DNA of 64,000 nucleotides, taken from Diphasiastrum complanatum (taxonomy: Eukaryota; Streptophyta; Lycopodiopsida; Lycopodiales; Lycopodiaceae). Where the stretch lies: assembly GCA_029204225.1 (NCBI GenBank), contig CM055100.1, forward strand, positions 50,938,606-51,002,605, in the 5' to 3' direction. The translations under genes were made by a program, and so were the position numbers. Every line of letters starts with the position of its first letter. Positions within the stretch are counted from its first letter, which is position 1. Positions 13,058 through 26,469 of this stretch are shown piece by piece. The notes under the pieces were generated by a model. The model saw only the letters and a list, made by a program, of their open reading frames with translations, did no database searches and was not told the origin of the DNA.

Positions 13058-15904
13058 CGAAAATAACACGGGAAATTTTATATTATGGTACCGCCCTGCT
13101 ACCGCGGATCCCAGGGAGGTACCGTACCGGCCGTACCACTGTTATGGTACCGGCGGTACCATACCAGCGGTACCACGGGGTACTATGATATATATATATA
13201 TATATATATATATATCATAGGTCCTGCGGTACTAGGTATCGCGGATCCCGGTACGGCAGGACCATACTGGTACCGTGGTACCTCAATATATTCATATAAT
13301 TAATATTTAATATTTTTTTTTAAAAAAAATGACCTAAATCTACCCGCCCCCCTCGCATCTTCTCTAAAAATTTTTTGCGCCCTCTCTACCCTGCCTTTGC
13401 TATTGTTTTTGCCTGCCTGCCTTGCGTCGCCCTTCGCCCACGCAACGCCCTGCCTTGCATCTGATTTGCTTGGCCCTGCCTTTGCTGCCTTCGCCCATTT
13501 TCAACGTCTCTCCAACAGTGAACCCTGCTGTTTTTTTTCCCCCATCTGCACCCATGCCGGTTGATCCCGTCCCCTCGCGTCTGCCAGTTGCCACTTCGGT
13601 TCCACCACCACGTCCTGTTGCTCGCACGCCCCCAGTTTACGATTTTCTCATGGACTCTCCACCACCCGAGCAAGCCTAGGATGCTACTGACGAGACCTTC
13701 AAGGATGTGGAGGAGATCCCTTCCTCCCTCTCTTCCCATCCGGATGACCTCCCTAGCCAGCAGTTTTTGTATCCCATGCCAGATGTTGCCCCTCCACCAA
13801 TGCACCCCACTTATGTTGTTGCACCCATCCCTGCCAGTGCATCCCACTCTCCCCATTCCCCGTCTACAACCGATGCATCCACTAGTGCCCAGCCTGTCGC
13901 GTCATCATCCATTCCCGTCACGGTTGGTGCACCATGCTGGAGGTCCACCACCCGTCGCCCACCAGGGAGAGCCCTTGTGCAAAAGACCATTCGCAGCGTG
14001 CATCAGCCGCACATGGACAGAGAGGCCACACAGGTCGTGGCCAGTTTGATTTATGAGCTGAACTTACCTTTTGCGATCACCGATTCTGAGCCCTTCAGAA
14101 GGGCATTCCGCCTTGCACAATCTGTCAGCCCTAGCTGGAGAGTCCCTAGTTCAGAGGTTTCCGCACACACATGCTGAGAGATAGGGTAGAGTCCTGGTCT
14201 AGAGAGATGGAGCCTCTACGCCGCCACTGGGCCACATATGGATGCAACATCATGTCCGATGGCTGGACTAGAGGAGGCCGATCCTCAACATCTTGGTCTC
14301 CAACTGCATGGGTACACAGTTTTTGAGAGCCGTGGATTGCAATAGAGGAGGGAGAGTCATATCTGCTGAGTTCATGTATGATGTCATTAGGTCTTCCATC
14401 CTGTCCATAGGCCCAGCATGTCGTTACGGTGGTGACGGACAATGCCACCAACTGCGTTCAGATGGGTGTCCTGCTAGAGGCCGAGTTCCCTCACATCGTC
14501 CATACCCCCTGTGCAGCGCACCTTCTCATGGGGGACATAGGTGCACTTCCCTGGGTTAGAGCCATCGTCCGCGAGGCCCTCTTCCTCGTGACTTTTGTCA
14601 CCAGAAAGAGGCGTGTTCTTGCCATGTTCCGGGTGTTCAGCCATTTGGACCTTCGGAAGCCAGCCCCCACACGCTTTGCTTTCGACTTGGTGGTGATCGA
14701 CCATCTGATCAGGTGCAGGGCACAGCTTCTACAGATGGTTGCCAGTGATCTTTGGCATGGCAGTACGTTTCAGCACACTGAGGATGGGGAGCACGTTTCT
14801 TCCACGGTGAGGGGAGACCAGGTCTGGAGAGATGCGCAGACATTGTCAGGACTCCTTCGACCACTCTACATTGTGCTCCGCATGGCTGACAGTGAGGGGT
14901 CCACACTTGGACTGGTGTATGAGCTCATGGACCGGATCGGACAGTTCCTGCAGCTGCCCATCTTGCAGCCAGAGAGGTAAGCAGTATAGTAATGTAATTG
15001 GTCTTTATCTTTTCAGTGGTTGCTGGTTTGTTTTTCTGTCGATGTTACGTTTTTTCCATAATTTGCTTCGACTTCGTGCAGGATGACGAATCTAAAGTTC
15101 CTCTGGGAAACGCGGTGGAACTACTTTCACAGGAGTATCCACAACGTTGCACACATCTTGCATCCCCTCTTCCTCTCTACGACACAGAAATCAGACAGGG
15201 AGCTCGAGTCGGATTGGCTTGAGTACATATATAGGGTGGGTCCACACATTGGCTTGGATCCTATCAGACTCATGGAGGAGCTAGCTGCATTTCATTTTGG
15301 CATGGGCACGTTCGGTCACCCGGCTGCTCAGGATCCAGAGAGGAGGCAGCTCCCCATTACTTGGTGGACCATGTTCGGTCGCACCTATCCATCCATACAG
15401 CGTCTTGCACTACGGGTCCTTTCACAGATATGCAGTTTCATTTCAACCTCCCTTACTGCGTTTGCTTTTGACATTTCACCCGTGCAGTTGTGCTAAGCCG
15501 TTTCATTGCACGTAGCACAGGATTGTGCTGCTTCCGTGTGTGAGCGAAATTGGAGCACATGGGCCCTCATTCACACGAGGAGAAGAAACAGGCTATCAGT
15601 GAGTCAGCTAGAGCGGTTGGTGTTCTACAGCCCCAACGCGCGTCTTGCCAAGAGACTGCCGACCATTACGAGCGCATTGCAGGTGATGGGCTATTCTCCC
15701 ATAGCATGTTGGTTGACGTCTCACTAAAATGTAGGTTTAAATTTCTGATCAAGTTGTTTTCCTGACATGCTCAATTTTGACCTTGCAGACAAAGATATCT
15801 GATTTGGAGCGCCAGGTTGACTTGCCTACGGACAACGTCCATCCCATGCCTGCAGATGACTTGGGCACACAATTGATGGCAGAGAGAGAGAGGGAGCTTG
15901 CCGA

Positions 15905-15999
<95 letters not shown>

Positions 16000-18900
16000 G
16001 CTTGAGCATAGAGAGACTCCATTGTATGAGGCAGATGAGCCAGTGTCAGAGGATGAGCCCATTCGGGTTGTGTTTGCCAGATCAGAGTGGGATGAGGCAG
16101 ATGATACAGGTATAGGACACACGCCATGGGCACGGATCACAGGTGCATCACGTGGCAGAGGTTAGGCACATGGCACAGGTTATACCGGGAGACAGGCAGG
16201 GCACACAGGGTGGGCCAGTGGCATACCTACCTATGTCGATATGATGGAGGAGGCTCTTGATAGAGGGCAGAGTGATTTAGATGCCGGTCCCGCAGCTGCT
16301 TGGATGCGAGTAGTATAGAGTCATGGCCGTTACTACGACAGCACACCAGAGGAGACACCAGATGACTTTGATTGCACCGATTGGGAGGCCATGCAGGGTC
16401 TACAGGGTGCACATGATGAGGCATGGGTTGATTCAGGGGATGGTGCACAGGATGAGGCCCAGAGCCCAAAGCATTTTTATCCAGATGCCCAGCTAGACGA
16501 CTTGATTGCCAAGTTGGATTCAGAGGCCCAACAGATGTCGAGCGTCAAGGCACCCTCATCATCTCTTGCCAGCATGCCATACACAGAGTCTCAACCATAG
16601 CAGCTACATGAGGTGCCTCCAGTTCCTCCAGTTCCTCAAAGGGTATATGTGCGCCGCACAGCTCCTCCAGTGCCACCGATGCCATTGAGGCCTGCAGCCC
16701 CTCCATCGCCGTCCACTTCTGCAGCACCGGGTCTCCATGGCAGGCCACCATCTGTGCCCAGGTTTTCTCTTGCAGCGCCCACATCCACAGTGGCTCCTCG
16801 AGTCGCTCCTCCATTGGCAGCACCCACTTCACATCCTCCTCCTTTGGCAGCACCCACTCCAGGGAGTTCCCTCTTTGGCTTCCCTATCCCAGCCGGCCTC
16901 AGCATGGGCCCAGCCTAGCCAGCCAGGTGATTTGCATGGGGGTGATGAGGCATTGATAGCTCCTCTCGTCCGCAAGAGACCAGGAAGGCCCAAGGGTGCA
17001 CCAAACAAGAAAGGCAAAGCACATAAACTGCCAAGGAGGAGAGGACAACCTCGCAGGGCTCCAGGTACAGCTAGACGTGCAGTATTACAGCCAGCTGGAG
17101 CAGGTGTTGTTGGTTTGGCTTGCTTGGGGGTTGATGCAGAGGCAGATTGGGATGATGCTAGTGACGAGTCCTTCTCCTCAGACACACACCCCATGCCAGT
17201 TCCAGACAGGCACAGATATCGGCTACGAGAGTCAGCTCGGGGCCCTGAGTTGTCTCCGGAGCATTCGTCTAAGTCAGAGCCAGAGCATTGATTGTGGCTC
17301 TGTTATTTTAGTTTCAACAGTTTGTTTCTAGCAGACGGTCGACCATTGTATTCAGACCATTTTTCACATTATATTCAATGTTTGGCGTACTTTATTTGCT
17401 GCACTTTATTGTGCGTGTGTCGCTCTGCACATGTGATGCTGTATTTTCAAGTTTATCTCAAATTCTATGTGCGTGTGTGAATCGTATTTTCAATCAATTT
17501 CAATTGAAGAGAATGATAGCTTCACAGAAATGCACCTACAAACTGATCATTGATGCCACAGCAAACTGATCGCACATGCACTCCAAACGATCATGAGCAG
17601 AGCAATTACCCCTACACCCTAAACCCGTGACGGCATTTCATAAACACATACATTACATTTCATTTAAAAAAATACAAAGATTGCATTTCACACCACCAAG
17701 CGCGCGTTGCACAAGAAACACACTGTATATTGATTCAGCCGTTGTATCGAAATAACATTTTTATACAACTATCTAGTTATTTGTCGCACCCTAAACTGCC
17801 GAAAATTACATAGCAACAGTCCGCCACATACGGCTGGACCTTATCTATTCTAAACATTCCTACGGATCCTCCACCGACTCCTTGCCCTCGTCAGGTGCAT
17901 TGTTCTGTAGCTCTCGCTCTGCCTCCTGGTTAGCCCGAAGTCTGGCCGCCCTTTCCCTGACTATGATGAGCTGCCGTCGTGTGAAGTTCATTCAGATCTG
18001 CTCATCCAAATCCAACTCGACAGCGAGGGCAGGGACCACAGCGGGGGCGGGGATCTGCAGCTCTGGGTGTCTCTGTCGAGTCTGACGCAGCATCTCTACA
18101 ATGTCTGCCTCTTGCTTTCGATGTCTTTCGTTGTGCCTTCGGATATCTTCCTCCTGGCTTCGCCCTCGGGCTTCGGTGGTATGCGCTCTGCCATCTCGAT
18201 CGACTTTCTCCTCATAGCACCATGGTCCTCGACAGCCTCTCACAGCACCTTGGTTCTCAAACAGCCTCTCACAGCCTGTCACTGGCTCTCTCTGGCTCTC
18301 TCACTGGCTATCACTGGCTCTCTCAGAGCCTCTGAAAATGCCTCTCACAATGGCATTGTGAGTGCCTATTTATCCCCACAGCCTGATCGGCCATGTGCAT
18401 CCCCATCATCCCTCCATGTGCCTCTATACCTGCCCCCATGTGTTGCTGCCCCCCTGTGCTGCTCTCCCATTGACCCCATGGTCTGCTCACCCACAGTGCC
18501 CATGTGTTGTTGCACCTGTCCCCAACACCCTGTACTGTACCCTCTTTTTTACACCCTAAACCCTAATTTTTCCATCTTTTAAAGCCTATTTTACTATATA
18601 AAAGGCAATTATATGGTACAACGGATCCCAGGGCGATACCGTACTGGCGGTACCACCATTATGGTACCGGCGGTACCATAACGGCGGTACCACGTGCCAC
18701 TATGATATATATATATATCTAAGAAGCGGGACTCGGACGCAAACGCGCGTTCGCGTCCACGTCCAGACGTGGACGTGCCAGTGTTGCGTCCGCATTCCCG
18801 AACGGTTTTTTTTTTTTTTAAATTTTAGACATAAAAAAATAAAAAATAAAAAAAATATGGACCAGGGGTGCGTCCGGGGGTTCGGACACTTCTGTTTTCT

Positions 18901-19020
18901 TTTTTTTAATTTTTTTATAGTTATTTAGTTACAAAAACAAAATTGGACGCGTCTTACCCCGCATCCGGGGGTCGGACGCGTCCGGATCCGGACACGGGCA
19001 TTCCGGCCCGGACCCTCATG

Positions 19021-19078
<58 letters not shown>

Positions 19079-22000
19079 TAGTACCTCGTGGTACCGCTGG
19101 TATAGTACAGCCGGTACCATATTAGTGGTACCGCCAGTACGGTACCGCCCTGGGATCCGCGGTACCAGGGCGGTACCATTTTTAGTATTTTTTTATTTTT
19201 TAATATATTTTTTAAAAAAAAAATTTGCATATTAACTACCAAAAAAGGACAAAAAAAAGTAAAAAAAGGGGGTTCTAGGTGTAAAAAAAAGAGGGTACAG
19301 TACATGGTGCAGGGGACTGTTGCAGTGGCACATGGGCACTGCGAGTGAGCAGACCGAGGGGCCCAATGGGAGACCAACACAGGGGAGAGCATCACATGGG
19401 GGCAGGTACAGAGGCACATGGAGGGATGATGGGGATCCACATGGCCGATCAGGCTGTGGGGATAAATAGGCACTCACAATGCCATTGTGGTCGGCATTTT
19501 CAGAGGCTGTGAGAGGGCTAGTGATAGACAGTGAGAGAGCAAGCGAGAGCCGGTGACAGGCTGTGAGAGGCTGTTTGAGTGCCAGGGTGCTGTGAGAGGG
19601 TGTTCGAGGAGCAGGGTGCTGTGAGGAGAAGGTCGATCGAGATGGCAGAGCGCATACCACCGAAGCCCGAGGGAGAAGCCAGGAGGAAGCTCGAGGAAGA
19701 TATCCGAAGGCACAACGAGAGGCATCGGAAGCAAGAGGCAGATATCCGAGAGATGCTGCCACAGACTCGACAGAGAAATCCGGAACCGGAGCCACCCGCC
19801 CCCGCTGTGGATCCTGTCCCCGCTGTCGAGCTGGATATGGATGAGCAGATCGGAATGAATTTCACACGACGGCAGCTCATCATGGTCAGGGAAAGGGCGG
19901 CCAGACGTCGGGCTAACCAGGAAGCAACTCGGACTAACCGGGAGGCAGAGCAAGAGCGACAAAACAGTGCACTAGACGAGGGCGAGGAGTCGGTGGAGGA
20001 TCAGTGAGGGATGTTTAGAATAGATGAGGTCCACCCGTATGTGGCGGACTGTTGCTATGTAGTTTTCGGCAGTTTATGGTGCAGCAAATAACTAGATGGC
20101 TGCTTAAAAAAATGACAGCATATGTGATGTTATCCTGATACAACAGTTGAATATATACATAGTTGTTTTTTGTGCAACGCGAGCCTGGTCATGTAAGATG
20201 CAATGTCTGTAATTTTTTTAAATGCAGATGTATCACATGTGTTTATGAAATGTTGTTTGGGGTGTAGGGGTGATTGCTGTGCTCATGATGTAGGTGCATA
20301 TATGTGAAGCTAGCATTCACTTCAAACGAAATTAAATGAAAATAGGATTCAGACACGCACATAGAATTCTTCGACATAAAATAAAACATCACATGTACAG
20401 AGCGACATACGCACAATGTGCAGCAAATAATGTAGGCCAAACACTGTATATAATGTGAAAAATCATCTGAGTACAATGGTAGACCGTCTGCTAGAGACAA
20501 ACTACTGAAACTAAAACAACAGAGCCACAATCAACTGGCTCTGACTCAGACGAATGCTCTGGAAACAACTCAGGGCCCCGAGCTGACTCTCGCAGCCGAT
20601 ATCTCTGCCTGTCTGGAACTGGCATGGGCTGTGTATCCGAGGGGGAAGACTCGTCATCCTCATCCTCCCAATCAGCCTCCGCATCAGCCCCCAAGCAGGC
20701 CAAACCAACAACACCTGCTCCAACTGGCTGTGATACTGCACCTCTACCTGTACTTGGAGCCCTGCGTGGTCGTCCTCTCCTCCCTGGCAGTTTCTGTGCC
20801 TTGCCTTTCTTGTTCGATGCACCCTTGGGCCTGCCTGGTCTCTTGCGGACAAGAGGAGCTGTCAATGCCTCGTCACCCCCATGCAAATCACCTGGCTGGC
20901 TAGGCTGGGCCCAAGCTGAGGCCGGCTGGGATAGGGAAGCAAAAGAGGGAACTCCCTGTGCAACTGAGCGAGGAGGATAAGCTCGTGGAGTGTGTGCCCG
21001 TGGGGCTGCTGCAGGTGGAGGAACTGGCTGTGCAGGAGGCGAGTACAGTGGCGATATGTACTGAAAGGGGCGCTGTGGTGGCCGGTACTGGTACATCCTG
21101 GGAGCTGCCCAAGGAGGAGGATGTGACGTGGGTGCTGCCACTGGAGGAGCCACTGTGGATGTGGGCGCTGCAAGAGAAAACCTGGGCACAGATGGTGGCC
21201 TGCCATGGAGACCTGGTGCTGCAGAAGTGGACGGCGATGGAGGGGCTGCAGGCCTAAATGGCATCGGTGGCACTGGAGGAGCTGTGCGACGCACATACAC
21301 CCTCTGAGGAGCTGGAGGAACTTTAGGCACCTCATGCGGCTGCTCTGGCTGGGACTCTGTGTATGGCATGCTGGCAAGAGATGATGGGGGCACCCTGACA
21401 CTCGGCATCTGCTGGGCCTCTGAATCCAATGTGGCAACCAAGTCGGCCAGCTGGGCATCCGAATACAAATGCTCTGGGCTCTGGGACTCATCCTGTGCAC
21501 CAGCCTCTAAATCATCCTGTGCACCAACCTCTGAATCATCCTGTGCACCAACCCCTGAATCAACCCAAGCCTCATCCCGTGCCTCTTCATGTGCACCCTG
21601 TAGACCCTGCATGGCCTCCCAATCTGTGCAATGAAAGTCATCAGGTGCCTCCTCTAGTGTGCTGTCGTAGTAACGGCCATGACTCTGTGTTGCACGCATC
21701 CAAACATCTGCGGGACCGGCATCTAAACCACTCTGCCCTCTATCAAGAGCCTCCTCCATCATGTCGACATAGGTAGGTATGCCACTGCCCCCCCCTGTGT
21801 GCCCTGCCTGTCTGCCGGCATAACATGTGCCATGTGTCCCACCTCTGCCACGTGATGCACCTGTGACCCCTGCCCGTGGCGTGTGCCCTGCACCTGTATA
21901 ATCTGCCTCATCCCTCTCTGGTCTGGTAAACACAACCCGAATGGGCTCATCCTCATCAATCTCATCCTCTGACACTGGCTCATCTGCCTCATACAATGGG

Positions 22001-25000
22001 GGCTCTCTATGCTCAAGCCCAAGCTCTCTCTCTCTCATCTCGGCAAGCTCCCTCTCTCTCTCTGCCATCAACTGTGTGCCCAGGTCATCTGCAGGCATGG
22101 GATGGGTGCTGTCCGTAGGCCTGTCAACCTGGCGCTCCAAATCGGATATCTTCGTCTGCAAGGTTTAAAATTTGCATGTCAGAGAGACAACTTTATCAAG
22201 AAATGAAACCAACATACCAAGAGTCAACCAACATGCTATGAAAGATTAGCTTATCACCTGCAATGCGCTCGTAATGGTCGGAAGCCTCCTGGCGAGACGT
22301 GCGTTGGTGCTACAGAACACCAACCGCTCCAACTGACTCACTGACAACCTGTTTCTTCTCCTCGTGTGAATGAGTGCCCATGTGCTCCAATTACGCTCAC
22401 ACACGGAGGCAGCACAATCCTGTGTTGCGTGCATTGAAATATTCAGCACATTGTGGCAGAGGTGAAACTTCAACGAAACACAAAAAATGGAGGATAAAAT
22501 GAGATGCATACCTGAGAAAGGACACGCAGTGCAAGACGCTGTATAGATGGGTATGTGCTACGGAACATGGTCCACCAGGTAATGGGTAGCTGCCTCCTCT
22601 CTGGATCCTAGGCAGCCGGGTGGCCGAATGTGCCCATGCCGAAACGAAATGCAGCGAGCTCCTCCATGAGCCTGATAGGATCCAAACCTATGTGTGGACC
22701 CACCCTGTGAATGTACTGAAGCCAATCGGCCTCGAGCTCCCTGTCTGCGATCTGTGCTCCCTGTCTGCGATCTGTGTCGGAGAGAGGAAGAGGGGATGCA
22801 GCATGTGTGCAACGTTGTGGATACTTCTGTGGAAGTAGTTCCACCGCATCTCCCATATGAACTTCAGCTTTGTCATCCTGCAGGTGAGGGGCATGTGGTT
22901 TAGGGCATTACGAAAAAGCTTAACATTGACAGAAAAACAAACTAGCAAGTACTGAGAAGATAAAGGTCAATTGCAACACTGTACCGCTTACCTCTCTGGC
23001 TGCAAGATGGGCAGCTGCAGGAACTATCCAATCCGGTCCATGAGCTCATACACCAGTCCAAGTGTGGACCCCTCGCTGTCAGCCATGCGGAGCACAATGT
23101 AGAGTGGTCGAAGGAGTCCTGACAATGTCTGCGCATCCCTCCAGAACTGGTTTCCCCTCACCGTGGAAGAAAAGTGCTCCCCATCCTCAGTGTGCTGAAA
23201 CGTACTGGCACCCCAAAGATCACTGGCAACCATCTGTAGAACCTGGGCCCTGCACCTGATCAAACGGTCGATGACCACCAAGTCGAATGCAAAGCGCGTG
23301 GGGGATGGCTTACGGAGGTCCAGATGGCTGAACACCCGGAACATGGCAAGAACACGCCTCTTTCTGGTGACTCACCAGAAAGAGGGCCTCCCGGACGATG
23401 GCTCTAACCCAGGGAAGTGCTCCAATGTCCCCCATCATAAGGTCTATGTCGTGGGCTGCACAGGGGGTATGAACAATATGAGGGAACTCGGCCTCTAGCA
23501 GTACACCCATCTGAATGTAGTTCGTGGCATTGTCCGTCACCACCGTGACGACATGCTGTGGGCCTATGGCTAGGATGGAAGACCTGATGACATCAAACAT
23601 GAACTCTGCAGATATGACTCTCCCCCCCTGCTGCAATCCACTGCCCTCAAAAACTGTGTGCCCATGCAGCTGGAGACCAGTATGTTGAGGATCGGCCTCC
23701 TCCTAACATCCGTCCAGCCATCGGACATGATGCTGCAACCGTAAGTGGCCCAGTGCCGACGTAGAGGCTCCATCTCTCTAGACAAGGACTCGACCCTATC
23801 CCTCAGCATGTGTGTGCGAACAACCTCTGAACTAGGGACTCTCCAGCTAGGGCTGACAGACTATGCCAGGCAGAAGGCCCTTCTGAACGGCTCAGAGTCG
23901 GTGATGGCAAAGGGCAGGTTCAGCTCGTAAATCAGACTGGCCACGGCCTGTGTGGCCTCTCTGTCCATGTGCGGCTGATGCGCGCCGCGAATGGTCTGCT
24001 GCACGAGGGCTCTCCCTGGTGGGCGACGGGTGGTGGACCTCCAGCACGGTGCACCAACCGTGACGGGAATGGACGATGACGCAACAGGCTGGGCACTGGT
24101 GGATGCATCGGCTGTAGACGTGGAATGGGGAGAGTGGGATGCACTGGCAGGGATGGGTGCAGCAGCATAGGTGGGGTGCACTGGTGGAGGGGCAACAACT
24201 GGCATGGGGTACGAAAACTGCTGGCTGAGGAGGTCATCCGGATGGGAAGGGAAGGAAGAAGGGATCTCTTCCACATCCTCGAAGGCCCGCCCAATACCAT
24301 CCTGGGCCTGCTCGGGTGGCGGAGAGTCCATGAGAAAGTCGTAGACTTGTGGAGTGCGAGCAACAGTGGGTGGTGGTGGAACCGCAGTGGCAACTGGCGG
24401 ACGCGATGGGACGGGATCCACCGGAATCTGAGCAGATGGGGGTGCATGAGGCAGAACTGTCTGAGGGGCAAAGGGACCGGAGGAGGATGCACTCCCTCTC
24501 CTCGTGCGTGTCTGGGTTAGTCACATAAGGAGCGGTGCAAAATCGGAGAATGCCCTCCGAAATGGTGTTCTCCCCTGCCACGAGCCGCGGCCCGTAGGTG
24601 TCCAGTAGTCGCTGCCTGTCGGGGACAGTCATGCTGCCACAAGGGGCAGCATTCAAGGTGGCACCATTTTTGGCGCGTGCACCGAGCAGATGGCCTTTAA
24701 GGCGAGTGAGGGATGCAGCAAACTCGACGAGACAGTATCGGCAGCGCACGATCTTCTGACCGGTCTTGTTGGCCTTGTCGGCAACCCGCCTGACAATGTC
24801 TACCTCGTCCCACAGACCGGAAAGGTCGGATTGCACCATTGCAGATGAAATGAGGGATGGATTGCTGGAAAAAAAACAGCAGGGTTCACTGTTGGAGAGA
24901 CGCTGAAAATGGGCGAATGCAGGGCAAAGGAAATCAGATGCAAGGCAGGGCGTTGCGTGGGCGATGGGCGACGCAAGGAATCAAAGGCAGGCAAGAAAAA

Positions 25001-25188
25001 CCAGCAGCGATGGCAGGGCGGAGAGGGCGCAAAAAAATTTCAGAGGAAATGCGAGGGGGGCGGGTAGGTTTAGGTAAAAAAAAATTTAGAAAAATATTAA
25101 ATAATAAATATATTATTATATTGTGGTACCACGGTACCATCATGTCCCGCGGTACCGGGATCTACGGTACCCAGTACCGCAGGACCTA

Positions 25189-25272
<84 letters not shown>

Positions 25273-26404
25273 AAGGAAGCGGATGGGGGACGCGGACGCG
25301 CCAGGGGTGCGTCCACGTCCAGACGTGTCCGATTTCTTTTTTATTAAATTTTAATAAAAAAAAAAATTTAAATTTAAAAAAAAAATTGCGTCCGGACCCC
25401 CAGACACATGCGTCCGTACCCTGGACGCTTGCGTCCACGCGTCTGGGGGTGTCTGAACCCTCGGACACATCTGTTTTTTTTTTTTTCAAAAAAAAAAAAA
25501 AAAGAGACGCCTCTGACCCCGCGTCCGGGGGTCGGACGCGTCCATGTCCAGACGCTGGACGCGGACGTGGGCAAAACGGCCCGAACCCTCATGTCTGATA
25601 TCTATCAGTGGCACGTGGTACCGCTTTATGGTACCGCGGTACCATAATGGTGGTACTGCCATTATGGTGCTGCCCAAAAATCCGCGGTACCAGGGCGGCA
25701 CCACTTTTTTATTTTTATTATTTTTTAAAAACATTAATTTTTTTTCTGAAAAAAAAATTAGTGGGCAATATGGGTACCAGCTTGAAGCTCTTGACGAGAG
25801 CAGTGCATTTATCCAGGTTGTCGGTGCTTTCAGCTGCAAAATGTGTTAGACAACTAAATAATGCACCTCTCAGTTTAGTAGTCACTAGTTAACCGTGAGC
25901 TCAGATCCGTAAGGCCCCCGTTATGAGGAGAAGCCATTACTGAGCACGGTTGTTAGTATAGGGTCTACTGTGAGACCATGATGGTTATGAGATGGCTAGA
26001 TTACAGTTTCTATTTAGCAGCAAGTCTTGGGTGGTTCGGGGGGGGGCAGTAGCCCCCCGGCGGGGGGTTTGGGGGGCAAAGCCCCCCAACGGCGGGGTCC
26101 GAGGGGCGGTAGACGGTACGACCTCTTCATGATTTGGCCTTCCGACTCCCTGAGCGAAAACACACTTTTTGGTGTTTTGCATCCCCTTGGTCCTTTGGCT
26201 GTTCGCTCTCATCAGAACCGGCAACCTGCATAAATGCACTGCTCTCGTCAACAGCTTCAAGCTGATACCCATATTGCCCACTTAATTTATTTTATTTTTT
26301 TTAAATTTAAAAAAATATTAAAAAAAATATTATATATTATGGTACCGCGGATCAGTATGGATCCGAGGTACCGGGATCTGCGGATCCTGGTACCGCTGGA
26401 TCTA

Positions 26405-26469
<65 letters not shown>

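Larger units (their letters stand above)
13216..18704 (+). mobile_element. hAT-2: second long hAT copy, 5.5 kb, degenerate
   Basis: Starts CATAGGTCCTGCGG and ends CTATG, with the same subterminal arrays. Compared with hAT-1 it lacks roughly 450 bases covering the transposase start codon and BED finger, has many more substitutions, and has an expanded (AG)n in the last exon. It is the oldest-looking of the three copies. Confidence 0.82.
19077..25190 (-). mobile_element. hAT-3: third long hAT copy, 6.1 kb, opposite orientation
   Basis: On the + strand it starts CATAGTACCTCGTGG (3' end) and ends CAGGACCTATG (5' end). It is very close to hAT-1 over its whole length but inverted. (TA)n tracts touch both ends. 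The transposase carries several indels, while the accessory ORF is intact. Confidence 0.85.
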
